DNA of 64,000 nucleotides from MED-G78 sp964275345 (GTDB lineage: Bacteria > Pseudomonadota > Gammaproteobacteria > Magnimaribacterales > D2472): NCBI GenBank assembly GCA_964275345.1, contig CAXYBK010000002.1, positions 32,591-96,590 on the forward strand. The letters are read 5' to 3'. The position numbers were made by a program, and so were the translations under genes. Shown here piece by piece: positions 26,414 through 35,145 of the stretch. The notes below the pieces were generated by a model, which did no database searches, had not been told where the DNA came from, and was given only the letters and a program-made list of their open reading frames with translations. Each line of letters begins with the position of its first letter. The first letter of the stretch is position 1.

Positions 26414-27637
26414 TTAAACTCCTTGAACCTTAGGTTCTCTTGGAAGGCCTAAACCTCTTTCTGAAATTATATTTTTTTGAATCTGGCTAGTTCCACCACC
26501 TATTATTAAACCCAGAAAATACATGTAAGTGAACTGCCAAGATCCTCCATCTCTCAAGTGGGGACTATCTTCATATAAAGTTCCTAATTCACCCATTATG
26601 TCTATACCCAGACCCTCAAGTTCGTGTCTTAATTCAGTCCCAATTAATTTTTGAATCATTTTGCCAACTTTGACATCCTGACCAGGATTTAATTTTGCGG
26701 ACAATACCCTTAAGGCATGAGATTGAAATGCCATAACTTTGCCCTGCACTTGGAGCAATCTATCTCTGTAGATAGGGTTTTCAATTAGAGTTTCTCCATT
26801 TATTGTTTCTTTTTTCATCCTTTCGATTAGCATATTTAATCTATTCATAGTTGCATTTGGGTTAGCAAGAGATCCTCTTTCATGACCTAAAGTTGCATTT
26901 GCAACAGCCCAACCTTCGCCTCTACTTCCCACTATATTGTCTCCAGGAATAGTAACGTCAGTAAAAAATACTTCATTAAATCCTGCTTTAAGTGTCATAT
27001 CTACTAAAGGCCTTATTTCTAAACCAGGTGTATCCATTGGAACTAATAAATAACTAATTCCTGCATGCTTTGAAGCTTCTGGCTCTGTTCTTACTAGGCA
27101 AAACATCATTTGAGAATATTGTGCTGTACTAGTCCAAATCTTTTGCCCATTAATAACCCATTGATCATCAATTAACTCGCCTTTAGTTTGCAAGCTAGCT
27201 AAGTCACTCCCGGCATTAGGTTCTGAATAGCCTTGGCACCATATCATTTCTCCATAAAGCGTCGGCTTTATGTATTTATTTTTTTGCTCTTCTGTTCCAA
27301 GTTCTAGCAATGTTGGAACAAGCATATCAATTCCTTGACCTCCCATTGGTCCTGGAATACCTGAATTTGAAAATTCAGTCGCCGCAATCCTGCTCTTTAT
27401 TACATCTGATTCCCCACCAAATCCGCCATACTCTTTTGGAATAGATCTTGCAAAATAGCCGTTTTCAATTAGAGTCTTTTGCCAATCTGATCTCGACATT
27501 GAAGGGCCGCCAGATTTATTATTTTGAGCTAGAGGCACTTTAGCCGAATCACTAAATTGAATACCTTTATATTTATTACAGAAGGCCTGAACTTCTTTTT
27601 TATAGTCTTCATATTGCGGCCCGTATTCTAAATTCAT
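26414..27637 (-). CDS. Acyl-CoA dehydrogenase (larger partner)
   Basis: A 407-residue acyl-CoA dehydrogenase. It has the FAD/substrate segments WCQGYSEPNAGSDLASL and GQKIWTSTAQYSQMMFCLVRTEP, then GHERGSLAN and a C-terminal GGGTSQIQKNIISERGLGLPREP. The layout matches the FadE-type subunits active on branched or cyclic acyl-CoA. In the P. aeruginosa atu cluster, AtuD oxidises citronellyl-CoA; a similar step is a plausible inference here. It lies between the enoyl-CoA hydratase and a smaller acyl-CoA dehydrogenase, with gaps of 3 and 1 bp. Confidence 0.9.
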   Translation of the reverse strand: MNLEYGPQYEDYKKEVQAFCNKYKGIQFSDSAKVPLAQNNKSGGPSMSRSDWQKTLIENGYFARSIPKEYGGFGGESDVIKSRIAATEFSNSGIPGPMGGQGIDMLVPTLLELGTEEQKNKYIKPTLYGEMIWCQGYSEPNAGSDLASLQTKGELIDDQWVINGQKIWTSTAQYSQMMFCLVRTEPEASKHAGISYLLVPMDTPGLEIRPLVDMTLKAGFNEVFFTDVTIPGDNIVGSRGEGWAVANATLGHERGSLANPNATMNRLNMLIERMKKETINGETLIENPIYRDRLLQVQGKVMAFQSHALRVLSAKLNPGQDVKVGKMIQKLIGTELRHELEGLGIDIMGELGTLYEDSPHLRDGGSWQFTYMYFLGLIIGGGTSQIQKNIISERGLGLPREPKVQGV

Positions 27638-27640
27638 AAT

Positions 27641-28444
27641 TTACTCCTTATTAACCTTATCCCAATCTGGTTCTCTTTTTTCTAAGAATGCAGCAATACC
27701 TTCTTTAGCATCGTCACCCTCAAAACATTTAGCAATTTGTTTTTGCAGATAAGGTAGAGCTTCATCAAAACTCATAGCATCCTGTTTTTCATAGGCCTCT
27801 AGACCAAATTGCATAGTACCCGGAGCTAGGCTTGCTAGTTCATTTGCAAGATTACTTACCCTAGCATTTAAATCTTCGCTATTAACAGACTCATTAATTA
27901 AACCCCATTGCTCTGCTTTATCTGCATCTATTGGCTGCCCCCTCATTACAAAATCTAACCCAGCTCTTTTAGGCATAACTCTAAATAAACCTGCCATGAC
28001 CATAAAGGGCCATAATCCACGCTTAATTTCTGGGGCAGAAAATGTTGCTTCTTTAACAGCTATAGCGTGAGTTGAATTTGTAACCATTAAAAGTGCACCA
28101 GCTAATACTGAACCTTGAATTTTGCATATAACTGGTTTGTATAGGTGTCTTAAAGCTAGACTTATATCATTTGCATTTTCTAATACAGGAACATTTGATT
28201 CTGATTTTTCTCTTCTTAAATCAGCCCCTGCACAAAAAACATCACCCTCAGCAGCAATAATTACTACTCTTACAGATCTTTCTTGTTTTGCATAAGCTAA
28301 TGCATAGTTAATTTCATTCATCATTACATTATTTAATGCATTCTTTTTTTCTGGTCGGTTAAGAATAATGGTCAGTATGTTATTAGAAACATCTATTTTA
28401 GTAGCTTGAAAGATTAATCCCTCTAGTGATAATTTATCAGACAT
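27641..28444 (-). CDS. Enoyl-CoA hydratase/isomerase family protein, AtuE-like position
   Basis: A 267-residue crotonase-fold protein. GDVFCAGADLRR and GSVLAGALLMVTNSTHAIA form the two oxyanion segments, although Ala-Gly-Ala replaces the more usual Gly-Gly-Gly. FSAPEIKRGLWPFMVMAG contains the expected acidic residue and resembles hydratases of the isohexenylglutaconyl-CoA type (AtuE) as I remember them. It begins directly at the end of the AtuA gene with no spacer. The likely reaction is hydration of a beta-carboxylated enoyl-CoA produced by the carboxylase encoded upstream. Confidence 0.86.
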   Translation of the reverse strand: MSDKLSLEGLIFQATKIDVSNNILTIILNRPEKKNALNNVMMNEINYALAYAKQERSVRVVIIAAEGDVFCAGADLRREKSESNVPVLENANDISLALRHLYKPVICKIQGSVLAGALLMVTNSTHAIAVKEATFSAPEIKRGLWPFMVMAGLFRVMPKRAGLDFVMRGQPIDADKAEQWGLINESVNSEDLNARVSNLANELASLAPGTMQFGLEAYEKQDAMSFDEALPYLQKQIAKCFEGDDAKEGIAAFLEKREPDWDKVNKE

Positions 28445-30217
28445 TTAAGACTCCTTCATTATTGAATTTGGTATATCTATTATTTTAGCTCTTAAGTATT
28501 CACCTAATGATTTTGCTTGCCCATCTTTCCTATTATTTGATGAGACTCCATCTTCTAGTATGTCGTGAATATAAAAGTTTAAGGACTTAATATTTGGAAG
28601 ATCATATCTATCGATTTCGAAGTTGTTTAGATCAGGTAGTAATTCTTTGAGCTTCTCAATAGTTAAGAACTCAAATAAGAAAGAATAGGCCAAGTCGGTC
28701 TTTGCCCAAACCCCTAAGTTAGCGCAACCACCTTTATCACCTGATCTTGCACCATATAAAGTTCCAAGAGGACTCTTCTGAGTTTCACCTCCAAGCGCCG
28801 GAGCTATTTCAATTGGATTTTTTTGATAAAAATTTTCTTTAAAACCCATTTGACTCGTTGGAATTACTTCAATTGTCTCTCCATTTAGGTGAACATATTC
28901 TTTGATGTATTTACTATCCACCAGCGCTGGCCAATAGACAATAACCGGTCCAGGCTTTTTCCCACCACCTCCAGAAAAGAAACCTGGATAATTTGCCAAA
29001 GATAATTCAATTATTTTTGCACTAAATAATCTGCCCACTAAATCAGGATTCATAGATTTGACTGCAATTGATAATGTTGCCATAGCCTCTTCGTTAGAAT
29101 TTGGATTTTCTTTATCGGTTCTATGTAAATTAATTGAAACATCATCAAATTGTTCTTTTCCTCCGACTGAGTTAAACAAAGCATTTGTAAATGCATCAGC
29201 TTTTTCTTCAATATCTAGACCAGTTAGAACAAGATCCATGCCATTTCTGTATCCGCCAGCAAGATTAATGCATGCTTTGTGGGTTGGAGGAGGGTTGCTG
29301 CCTCTGCATCCTGAAACATAAACTCTATCCTCATCTTCTTGCTCAATAGAAAGGGTATCGAAATGACCAATAACATCTGGATTTAGGTAAGCTGGCGAAC
29401 TAATTTCATAAAGAAGTTGTGCGGTAACAGTTCCAACTGAAACCAACCCACCGGTTCCTGGATGTTTAGTGATGGTAAAACTTCCATCATTTTCTATTTC
29501 AGCAATTGGATAACCAACATTATCAAAACTTGGTACTTCTTTAAAAAAAGAATAATTTCCTCCAGTTGCCTGACAACCGCATTCTATAATGTGACCAGCA
29601 GCAAGCGCACCTGCAAGAGAGTCGTAATCTGTTCTCTTCCATCCAAACTTCCACGCAGCTGGTCCAATAACAACAGCTGCATCTGTAACTCTAGGGCATA
29701 CAACAATATCAGCACCTTTGTCTAAAGCTTCCTTAATACCCCAAGCTCCTAAGTATGCATTTGCAGTAAGGGTCTGACATCCAGAATCTACCAAGGGTAT
29801 ATTTTTGTCCATATTAGTGAATAACTCTCCCGAATTATTTAATTCTGAAATTCTAGGCATAAGATCATCACCATCTATATATGCAACTTTTAGATCTATA
29901 GATAATTCTTCTAATATTTTTTCTATTTCTAAAGCCATAGAGGAAGGATTCAGCCCTCCAGCATTAGTAACAATTTTTATATTTTTTTCTTTACAAGATT
30001 GAGCTACATCTTTTACTTGCTTTAAAAAAGTACCAACATAGCCTTTGTCGTCTCCTCTTTGCATTTTTTGATTAAAAAGAATGGTCATAGTTAATTCAGC
30101 AAGATAATCTCCAGTAAGAACATCTATAGGACCTCCATCAACCATTTCTTTAGCTGCGGATAGCTTATCTCCATAATACCCACTGCAATTAGCTATTTTT
30201 ATTACGTCTTTACTCAT
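28445..30217 (-). CDS. AtuA family protein (DUF1446)
   Basis: A protein of about 590 residues of the AtuA/DUF1446 family. The start is set at ATG 30217, seven bases after GGAG, rather than the in-frame start 24 bases upstream inside the TetR gene. It opens with VIKIANCSGYYGDKLSAAKEM and holds the family segments GDYLAELTM, NAGGLNP, DSGCQTLTANAYLG and LYGARSGDKGGCANLGVWA. AtuA is required for growth on citronellol and geraniol in Pseudomonas, though its reaction is not settled. Its presence is the best clue that this operon handles acyclic terpenoid acyl-CoAs rather than leucine. It lies one base after the TetR stop codon. Confidence 0.9.
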   Translation of the reverse strand: MSKDVIKIANCSGYYGDKLSAAKEMVDGGPIDVLTGDYLAELTMTILFNQKMQRGDDKGYVGTFLKQVKDVAQSCKEKNIKIVTNAGGLNPSSMALEIEKILEELSIDLKVAYIDGDDLMPRISELNNSGELFTNMDKNIPLVDSGCQTLTANAYLGAWGIKEALDKGADIVVCPRVTDAAVVIGPAAWKFGWKRTDYDSLAGALAAGHIIECGCQATGGNYSFFKEVPSFDNVGYPIAEIENDGSFTITKHPGTGGLVSVGTVTAQLLYEISSPAYLNPDVIGHFDTLSIEQEDEDRVYVSGCRGSNPPPTHKACINLAGGYRNGMDLVLTGLDIEEKADAFTNALFNSVGGKEQFDDVSINLHRTDKENPNSNEEAMATLSIAVKSMNPDLVGRLFSAKIIELSLANYPGFFSGGGGKKPGPVIVYWPALVDSKYIKEYVHLNGETIEVIPTSQMGFKENFYQKNPIEIAPALGGETQKSPLGTLYGARSGDKGGCANLGVWAKTDLAYSFLFEFLTIEKLKELLPDLNNFEIDRYDLPNIKSLNFYIHDILEDGVSSNNRKDGQAKSLGEYLRAKIIDIPNSIMKES

Positions 30218-30218
30218 C

Positions 30219-30830
30219 TTATTTCTCCAACCTAATACCATTTAAAATTATTTCAGTAATAGAATTTGCAGATTTCTCAGGAGAATCTGAAAGCTTTGCA
30301 ACATTTACATCTTTTGCAAAGTCTCTTCCTATTCCTCCTAATAAAAGTGCAAACGCTTGTGTATCAATTGCTCTAATCTCTTTTTGAGTCACAGCAGCAT
30401 CTAATAATTCTTTAGTAAAAGAGATAATATAATCTTCGTGATAATCAATCATTTCTTTTGATTTATTATTGTTACCCAAGTTTTGAAGATAGACTTTAAA
30501 TTTCGGACCTACTGCTTGATTAGCATGCTGTAAATATCTTTTTAATTTTTCTACAGGAGAATTTATATTAGCAATTATATCTAAGGCTTCTTTGCCTAAT
30601 TTCATCAAAATTCTATTAACTGTCATTCTTATTAAGTGATCTTTACTAGGAGCAATCTCATAAAGTGTTCTTAAAGATACTTTTAATTTAGCTGCCAATT
30701 CCGACATTGTTAAATCAGGAATACCTTTTTCTAACATCAACTCTAATTTATCAATTACTTGTTTATGTTTATCTGTAAGAGGTTTTACAGATTTTCCTGA
30801 AATGATTTTAATTTTTTCAGTTACATGCAT
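30219..30830 (-). CDS. TetR family transcriptional regulator inside the carboxylase operon
   Basis: A 203-residue TetR-type regulator. The DNA-binding domain runs to about residue 75 and includes TMSELAAKLKVSLRTLYEIAPSKDHLIRM, the family helix-turn-helix. The rest is helical and probably binds an acyl-CoA or terpenoid ligand. It lies within a seven-gene operon between the biotin carboxylase and AtuA genes, so it may autoregulate the operon. In Pseudomonas, AtuR occupies a comparable regulatory role. A candidate operator palindrome lies upstream of the first operon gene. Confidence 0.85.
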   Translation of the reverse strand: MHVTEKIKIISGKSVKPLTDKHKQVIDKLELMLEKGIPDLTMSELAAKLKVSLRTLYEIAPSKDHLIRMTVNRILMKLGKEALDIIANINSPVEKLKRYLQHANQAVGPKFKVYLQNLGNNNKSKEMIDYHEDYIISFTKELLDAAVTQKEIRAIDTQAFALLLGGIGRDFAKDVNVAKLSDSPEKSANSITEIILNGIRLEK

Positions 30831-30833
30831 TAT

Positions 30834-32762
30834 CTAATGAGAATCAAGAACCATTAACAAGGCACCATTTTCGACTTGGTCATTGCCGCTTATAAATAAT
30901 TCACTTATAACTCCATCTTCAGAAGCTTTGATAGAGTGCTCCATTTTCATTGCTTCTAGAATAACTAAGGTGTCGCCAGCTTTTACCTTAGAGCCTTTTT
31001 TAACTTTTAAATCTATAACCGTTCCTGGCATAGGCGCTACGAGACCGCCAGCTTGAACCTCTAATCCTGGAACAATAAATCTTGGAAGAATCTCGAGCAA
31101 AACATCACCAAAAGGCATATGCACGAGGACTTGATTTTTATGAATAGTTACCTTCGAAAAATGTCTTCTGCCATCAAACTCAAGATCAATTCCATTTTCG
31201 TAACATTCATAAATAAATGCTACCGAGGAATCATGTATCTTAAAGGATCCATCTCTTTTTCCTTTGTAAGTAACATTAATTTCATCTTCTTTATATTTAA
31301 ATTTAATATTCTGTCTTGGTGTTCTTCCATTCGTCCAGCCTGAAGGCAAGTGACCTAAAACATCATCATGTAATCTATTTAATTCCTGTATCCATAACGC
31401 AGCTATAGCAGTTACATGTTTGATTTGTTCGTCACTTAAAACCAATGCCCTAGGCGGCTTTACTCTATCGATAAAATCAGTAGTGGTATCACCATCTAAA
31501 AATTCCTGTGTTTTTAAAGTCGCAACTAGAAAATCTCTATTCGTAGTAAGTCCTCCGATATGAGCTGCCTCTAATGCTCTAGCTAGCTTTGTTGCCGCAT
31601 CAGTCCTTGTTGCGCCATATGAAATAACTTTAGCTAACATTGGATCAAAAGATGTACCAACTATCGATCCTGACTCTACTCCAGAATCCCAACGAGCCTC
31701 AGCCTCATAGTCTTCTTCAAATGCTATTAAAGTTCCTGTTTCAGGCAAAAAGTCATTGTCAGGATCTTCAGCATATAATCTGGCTTCAATGGAATGTCCA
31801 TTCCAACTAATGTCACTTTGCTCATAGCCCAACTCTTCGCCTCTAGCTATTCTTAACTGCTCATAAACAAGATCCATATCTGTAACTTCTTCAGTGACAG
31901 GATGTTCTACTTGCAACCTAGTATTAACTTCAAGAAACCAGAATTCTCCAGTTTTATCATCAAACAGAAACTCCACAGTTCCAGCAGACTGATATTTAAT
32001 TTTTTTTGCAAGCTTAACTGCTGCTAAACCCATAGCTTCTCTTATCTCAGGAGATACCCTTGGTGAAGGAGACTCTTCTATAATTTTTTGATGCCTTCTT
32101 TGAATAGAACACTCTCTTTCACCTAGGTGAACTATATTCCCATGAGAATCCCCTAGAATTTGTATTTCGATATGTCGAGATTTTTCAACATACCTTTCTA
32201 TAAAAACTCTCTCATCTCCAAATCCAGATTTAGCCTCTCTTTGAGCGCTTACTATTGCTTCTTTGAGATCCTTTTGTGATTGAACTATTCTCATTCCTTT
32301 TCCACCACCGCCAGCCGCAGCTTTGATCAAAAGCGGATACCCAATATTTTTGGCTTCTCCAGGTTTTGATGTCATTGGAAGGGTAGGGACGTCAGCTTTT
32401 GAAGCTAACTCTTTAGCTTTTAATTTATCTCCCATAACAGAAATAACATGAGCAGATGGTCCAACCCAGACAATCTTTTCTTTAAGAACTTTTCTGGCAA
32501 AAGACGCATTTTCAGATAAAAAACCATAGCCAGGATGAATTGCCTGTGCGCCAGTTCTCTTTGCAGCATCAAGAATAAGGTTTCCATCAAGATAACCTCC
32601 ATCTGGAAGACGAAAAGCTTCATCAGCTGCTCTTACAAAGGGTGCATCTGCATCTGCATCAACATATACAGCAATACATTTGATACCCATCTCATGGGCA
32701 GTTTCTATTATCCTGACAGCTATTTCGCCTCTATTAGCGATAAGTAGTGAATTAAAAATCAT
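30834..32762 (-). CDS. Acyl-CoA carboxylase alpha subunit (biotin carboxylase plus biotin carrier)
   Basis: A 642-residue biotin-dependent subunit. An N-terminal biotin carboxylase (about 1-450) shows LIANRGEIAVRII, ATP-grasp IKAAAGGGGKGMRI and VEFLFDDKTGEFWFLEVNTRLQVEH. A linker region follows, and the C-terminal biotin carrier has EAMKMEH with Lys606 as the biotinylation site. Length and layout fit methylcrotonyl-, geranyl- or propionyl-CoA carboxylase alpha subunits. It would carboxylate biotin with ATP and bicarbonate and pass it to the beta subunit encoded just upstream. Its start overlaps the beta-subunit stop as ATGA. Confidence 0.94.
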   Translation of the reverse strand: MIFNSLLIANRGEIAVRIIETAHEMGIKCIAVYVDADADAPFVRAADEAFRLPDGGYLDGNLILDAAKRTGAQAIHPGYGFLSENASFARKVLKEKIVWVGPSAHVISVMGDKLKAKELASKADVPTLPMTSKPGEAKNIGYPLLIKAAAGGGGKGMRIVQSQKDLKEAIVSAQREAKSGFGDERVFIERYVEKSRHIEIQILGDSHGNIVHLGERECSIQRRHQKIIEESPSPRVSPEIREAMGLAAVKLAKKIKYQSAGTVEFLFDDKTGEFWFLEVNTRLQVEHPVTEEVTDMDLVYEQLRIARGEELGYEQSDISWNGHSIEARLYAEDPDNDFLPETGTLIAFEEDYEAEARWDSGVESGSIVGTSFDPMLAKVISYGATRTDAATKLARALEAAHIGGLTTNRDFLVATLKTQEFLDGDTTTDFIDRVKPPRALVLSDEQIKHVTAIAALWIQELNRLHDDVLGHLPSGWTNGRTPRQNIKFKYKEDEINVTYKGKRDGSFKIHDSSVAFIYECYENGIDLEFDGRRHFSKVTIHKNQVLVHMPFGDVLLEILPRFIVPGLEVQAGGLVAPMPGTVIDLKVKKGSKVKAGDTLVILEAMKMEHSIKASEDGVISELFISGNDQVENGALLMVLDSH

Positions 32763-34417
32763 AGTCTAAATACCCCATATTCATTTGCACCTTCAATCGG
32801 AATATTACTAACGACTGATAAGCAGAACCCTAATATTGTTCGAGTATCTCTTGGGTCAATAATTCCATCATCAGTGACCATGCTGCTGGCAACTAGTCCA
32901 TGAGACATTCCTTCTGCTGCAGCTTCAACCATTTTTCGTATTTGCGCATCAGCTTTTTCATCAAACTTTTCACCAGTTCTTTTTGCTTTAGCTTTTCTAA
33001 CTATAGACATGACTCGAGCAATCTGCTCAGGCCCCATAACTGCTATTTTTGCTGTAGGCCATAAGAAAGTGAAGCGATTATTGTAAGCTTGTCCAGACAT
33101 AGCATAAGTTCCAGCTCCATATGAAGCACCAATAATAATTGTTATATGAGGAACCATCGAATTAGAAACAGAATTAATTAATTGAGAACCTTTTTTGATA
33201 ATTGCCTGTCTCTCAAAATCTTTACCTACCAAGAACCCAGTAACATTCTGTAAAAAGATAAGCGGAATATTTCTTTTATTACATAATTGAACAAAGGTCG
33301 CAGCTTTTTCTGCACACTCTGGATAAATAGGCCCATTATTTCCAACTATTCCAACCTGATAGCCATGAACACTTGCCCAGCCACATATCATAGTAGGGCC
33401 ATATAAAGATTTATATTCTTCAAATTGTGAGCCATCTGTAAATCGTGCAATTACTTCTCTTATATCTACTGGAGATTTAAGGTCTTCACTAATTAAACCC
33501 AAAAGCTCTTCTTGATCAAAAATAGGCTCAGTAGGAATCTTTTTAGGCAAATCACCATCTTTTTTCCAATTTAAATGTGACACAACTTCTCTACATATTC
33601 TTAAAGCATCCATTTCATCTTCAGCAAGATAATCTGATAAACCAGAAATTTCAGAATGCATTTGAGCACCACCTAAAGTTTCAGCATCTGACTCCTCACC
33701 AGTAGCCGCTTTAACCAAAGGAGGCCCGGCAAGAAAAACTTGAGACTGATCTTTAATAAAAATATTGTAATCGGACATTCCAGGCTGATAGGCTCCACCA
33801 GCAGTAGAAGACCCAAAAACTACAGAAATAACTGGAATTTTAAGTTTAGATAACTCAGTCATCTCATAAAAAAATCTACCTGTTGCTGCAAAGTGAGTAT
33901 TTTGAATAGTCGGTGAGATTGGAGCTTGACCACTTATGCTTCCAGTTCCCATGCTCAAGTCACCACCTGCAGATTCAACAAAACTAATAAAAGGAATTTT
34001 ATTTTCTCTAGAGATCTCTATAGCTCTTTGCCATTTCGCTCCAACATAAACAGTCATAGCTCCCGCTTTTACAGATGGATCATTACCAAAGATTACGCAC
34101 TCAACACCCGCAACCATTCCTATACCAGAGACACAACCACCTCCAACTGTATAATTAGTTCCATATGCTGCAAAAGGGCTTATTTCTAAAAAAGGACTAT
34201 CGTCATCAATTACATTCATTATTCGCTCACGGATAGGCATCTTGCCTCTTTTAGCCAATCTCTCATGATGATAAGCACCACCACCTAATTCAGCTTGATC
34301 TAGCAGATCATCAATAAAATCAAGCTTTTCAAGCATGCTTTGTTTATTTTTTTGATACTCTTCTGATTTTGTATCTAAATTACTTCGAAGTTGAGGGGCG
34401 ATATTTTTAGAATGCAT
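32759..34417 (-). CDS. Acyl-CoA carboxylase beta subunit (carboxyltransferase), MCC/GCC type
   Basis: A 552-residue carboxyltransferase. HERLAKRGKMPIRERI, GNDPSVKAGAMTVYVGAKWQRA and the C-terminal GAGTYAMSGQAYNNRF and PTAKIAVMGPEQIARVM match the methylcrotonyl/geranyl-CoA carboxylase beta family more than propionyl-CoA carboxylase. It transfers CO2 from carboxybiotin to the gamma carbon of an alpha,beta-unsaturated branched acyl-CoA. First gene of the operon. No Shine-Dalgarno is seen before the ATG at 34417. Whether the substrate is methylcrotonyl-CoA (LiuB) or geranyl-CoA (AtuC) is unresolved; AtuA nearby favours the latter. Confidence 0.93.
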   Translation of the reverse strand: MHSKNIAPQLRSNLDTKSEEYQKNKQSMLEKLDFIDDLLDQAELGGGAYHHERLAKRGKMPIRERIMNVIDDDSPFLEISPFAAYGTNYTVGGGCVSGIGMVAGVECVIFGNDPSVKAGAMTVYVGAKWQRAIEISRENKIPFISFVESAGGDLSMGTGSISGQAPISPTIQNTHFAATGRFFYEMTELSKLKIPVISVVFGSSTAGGAYQPGMSDYNIFIKDQSQVFLAGPPLVKAATGEESDAETLGGAQMHSEISGLSDYLAEDEMDALRICREVVSHLNWKKDGDLPKKIPTEPIFDQEELLGLISEDLKSPVDIREVIARFTDGSQFEEYKSLYGPTMICGWASVHGYQVGIVGNNGPIYPECAEKAATFVQLCNKRNIPLIFLQNVTGFLVGKDFERQAIIKKGSQLINSVSNSMVPHITIIIGASYGAGTYAMSGQAYNNRFTFLWPTAKIAVMGPEQIARVMSIVRKAKAKRTGEKFDEKADAQIRKMVEAAAEGMSHGLVASSMVTDDGIIDPRDTRTILGFCLSVVSNIPIEGANEYGVFRL

Positions 34418-34447
34418 ATAATAAAATTAAAAAATAATGTAGCTTAT

Positions 34448-34473
34448 GGTAATATAATATTATTAATATTACC
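34448..34473. promoter_or_regulatory. Inverted repeat upstream of the carboxylase operon, candidate TetR operator
   Basis: GGTAATAT at 34448-34455 and ATATTACC at 34466-34473 form 8-bp arms with a 10-bp centre. The site lies 31 bp upstream of the carboxylase beta start and 48 bp upstream of the divergent GST start. The position suits control by the TetR protein encoded in the operon. The surrounding DNA is very AT-rich, so only the GG/CC ends make it stand out. Confidence 0.35.
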
Positions 34474-34520
34474 ACTCAAAAAGAGTACTATTAACTTACC
34501 CAAATACCCAAGGAGTTTAT

Positions 34521-35144
34521 ATGACAATTAAAATTTATAGTTGTGAAGGTTCAAGAGGAATGCGTCCTATATGGACAGCTGAAGAAATGGGTCTTAATTA
34601 TGAAGTGGAGATGATGCCTTTTCCACCACGTTTTCTTCATAAAGAGTTTATGGATATTAATATTTTAGGAACCATACCCTATATGATTGATGGTGATGTG
34701 CGTATGACAGAGTCAGTAGGAATGAGTCAGTACTTTGTAGACACTTATGGTCCAACAGACCTTAAGGTAAATGTAGATGAAGCTGATTACGGTAATTATT
34801 TAAATTGGTTATCACATGCAGATGCTACTTTAACTTTCCCTCAAACCGTAGTACTTAGATACACTCTTCAAGAAATTGGAGTTGCTGATAAAGCAGCCGA
34901 AGGTTATAGACGCTGGTTTGTTGCAAGACTAAAATTATTAGAACAAACTTTGGGTGATAGAGAATATCTTTGTTCAAATAGATTCACAATTGCAGACATT
35001 TGCGTTAGTTATGCATTATTCTTAGCAAAATCTTTAGGGATAGAGGAGGCTTTTAAGCCTAATATTACTCGATGGACAGATATGCTATTTGAAAGAGAGG
35101 CTTTTCAAAAAGCTAAAAGCTTTAAATGGGAGGCGCAAGAATAA
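34521..35144 (+). CDS. Glutathione S-transferase family protein
   Basis: A 207-residue protein with the two-domain GST layout. The N-terminal thioredoxin-like domain (about 1-80) has IYSCEGSRGMRPIW, the cis-Pro segment LGTIPYMI and the glutathione gamma-glutamyl contact MTESVGM. The C-terminal helical domain has CSNRFTIADICVSYALF, with the N-capping Asp of the GST fold. It is cytosolic and would conjugate or isomerise electrophiles with glutathione. AAGGAG precedes the ATG. It is divergent from the carboxylase operon, and its stop lies one base before the proposed TTG start of the Msr fusion gene. Confidence 0.88.
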   Translation: MTIKIYSCEGSRGMRPIWTAEEMGLNYEVEMMPFPPRFLHKEFMDINILGTIPYMIDGDVRMTESVGMSQYFVDTYGPTDLKVNVDEADYGNYLNWLSHADATLTFPQTVVLRYTLQEIGVADKAAEGYRRWFVARLKLLEQTLGDREYLCSNRFTIADICVSYALFLAKSLGIEEAFKPNITRWTDMLFEREAFQKAKSFKWEAQE

Positions 35145-35145
35145 A

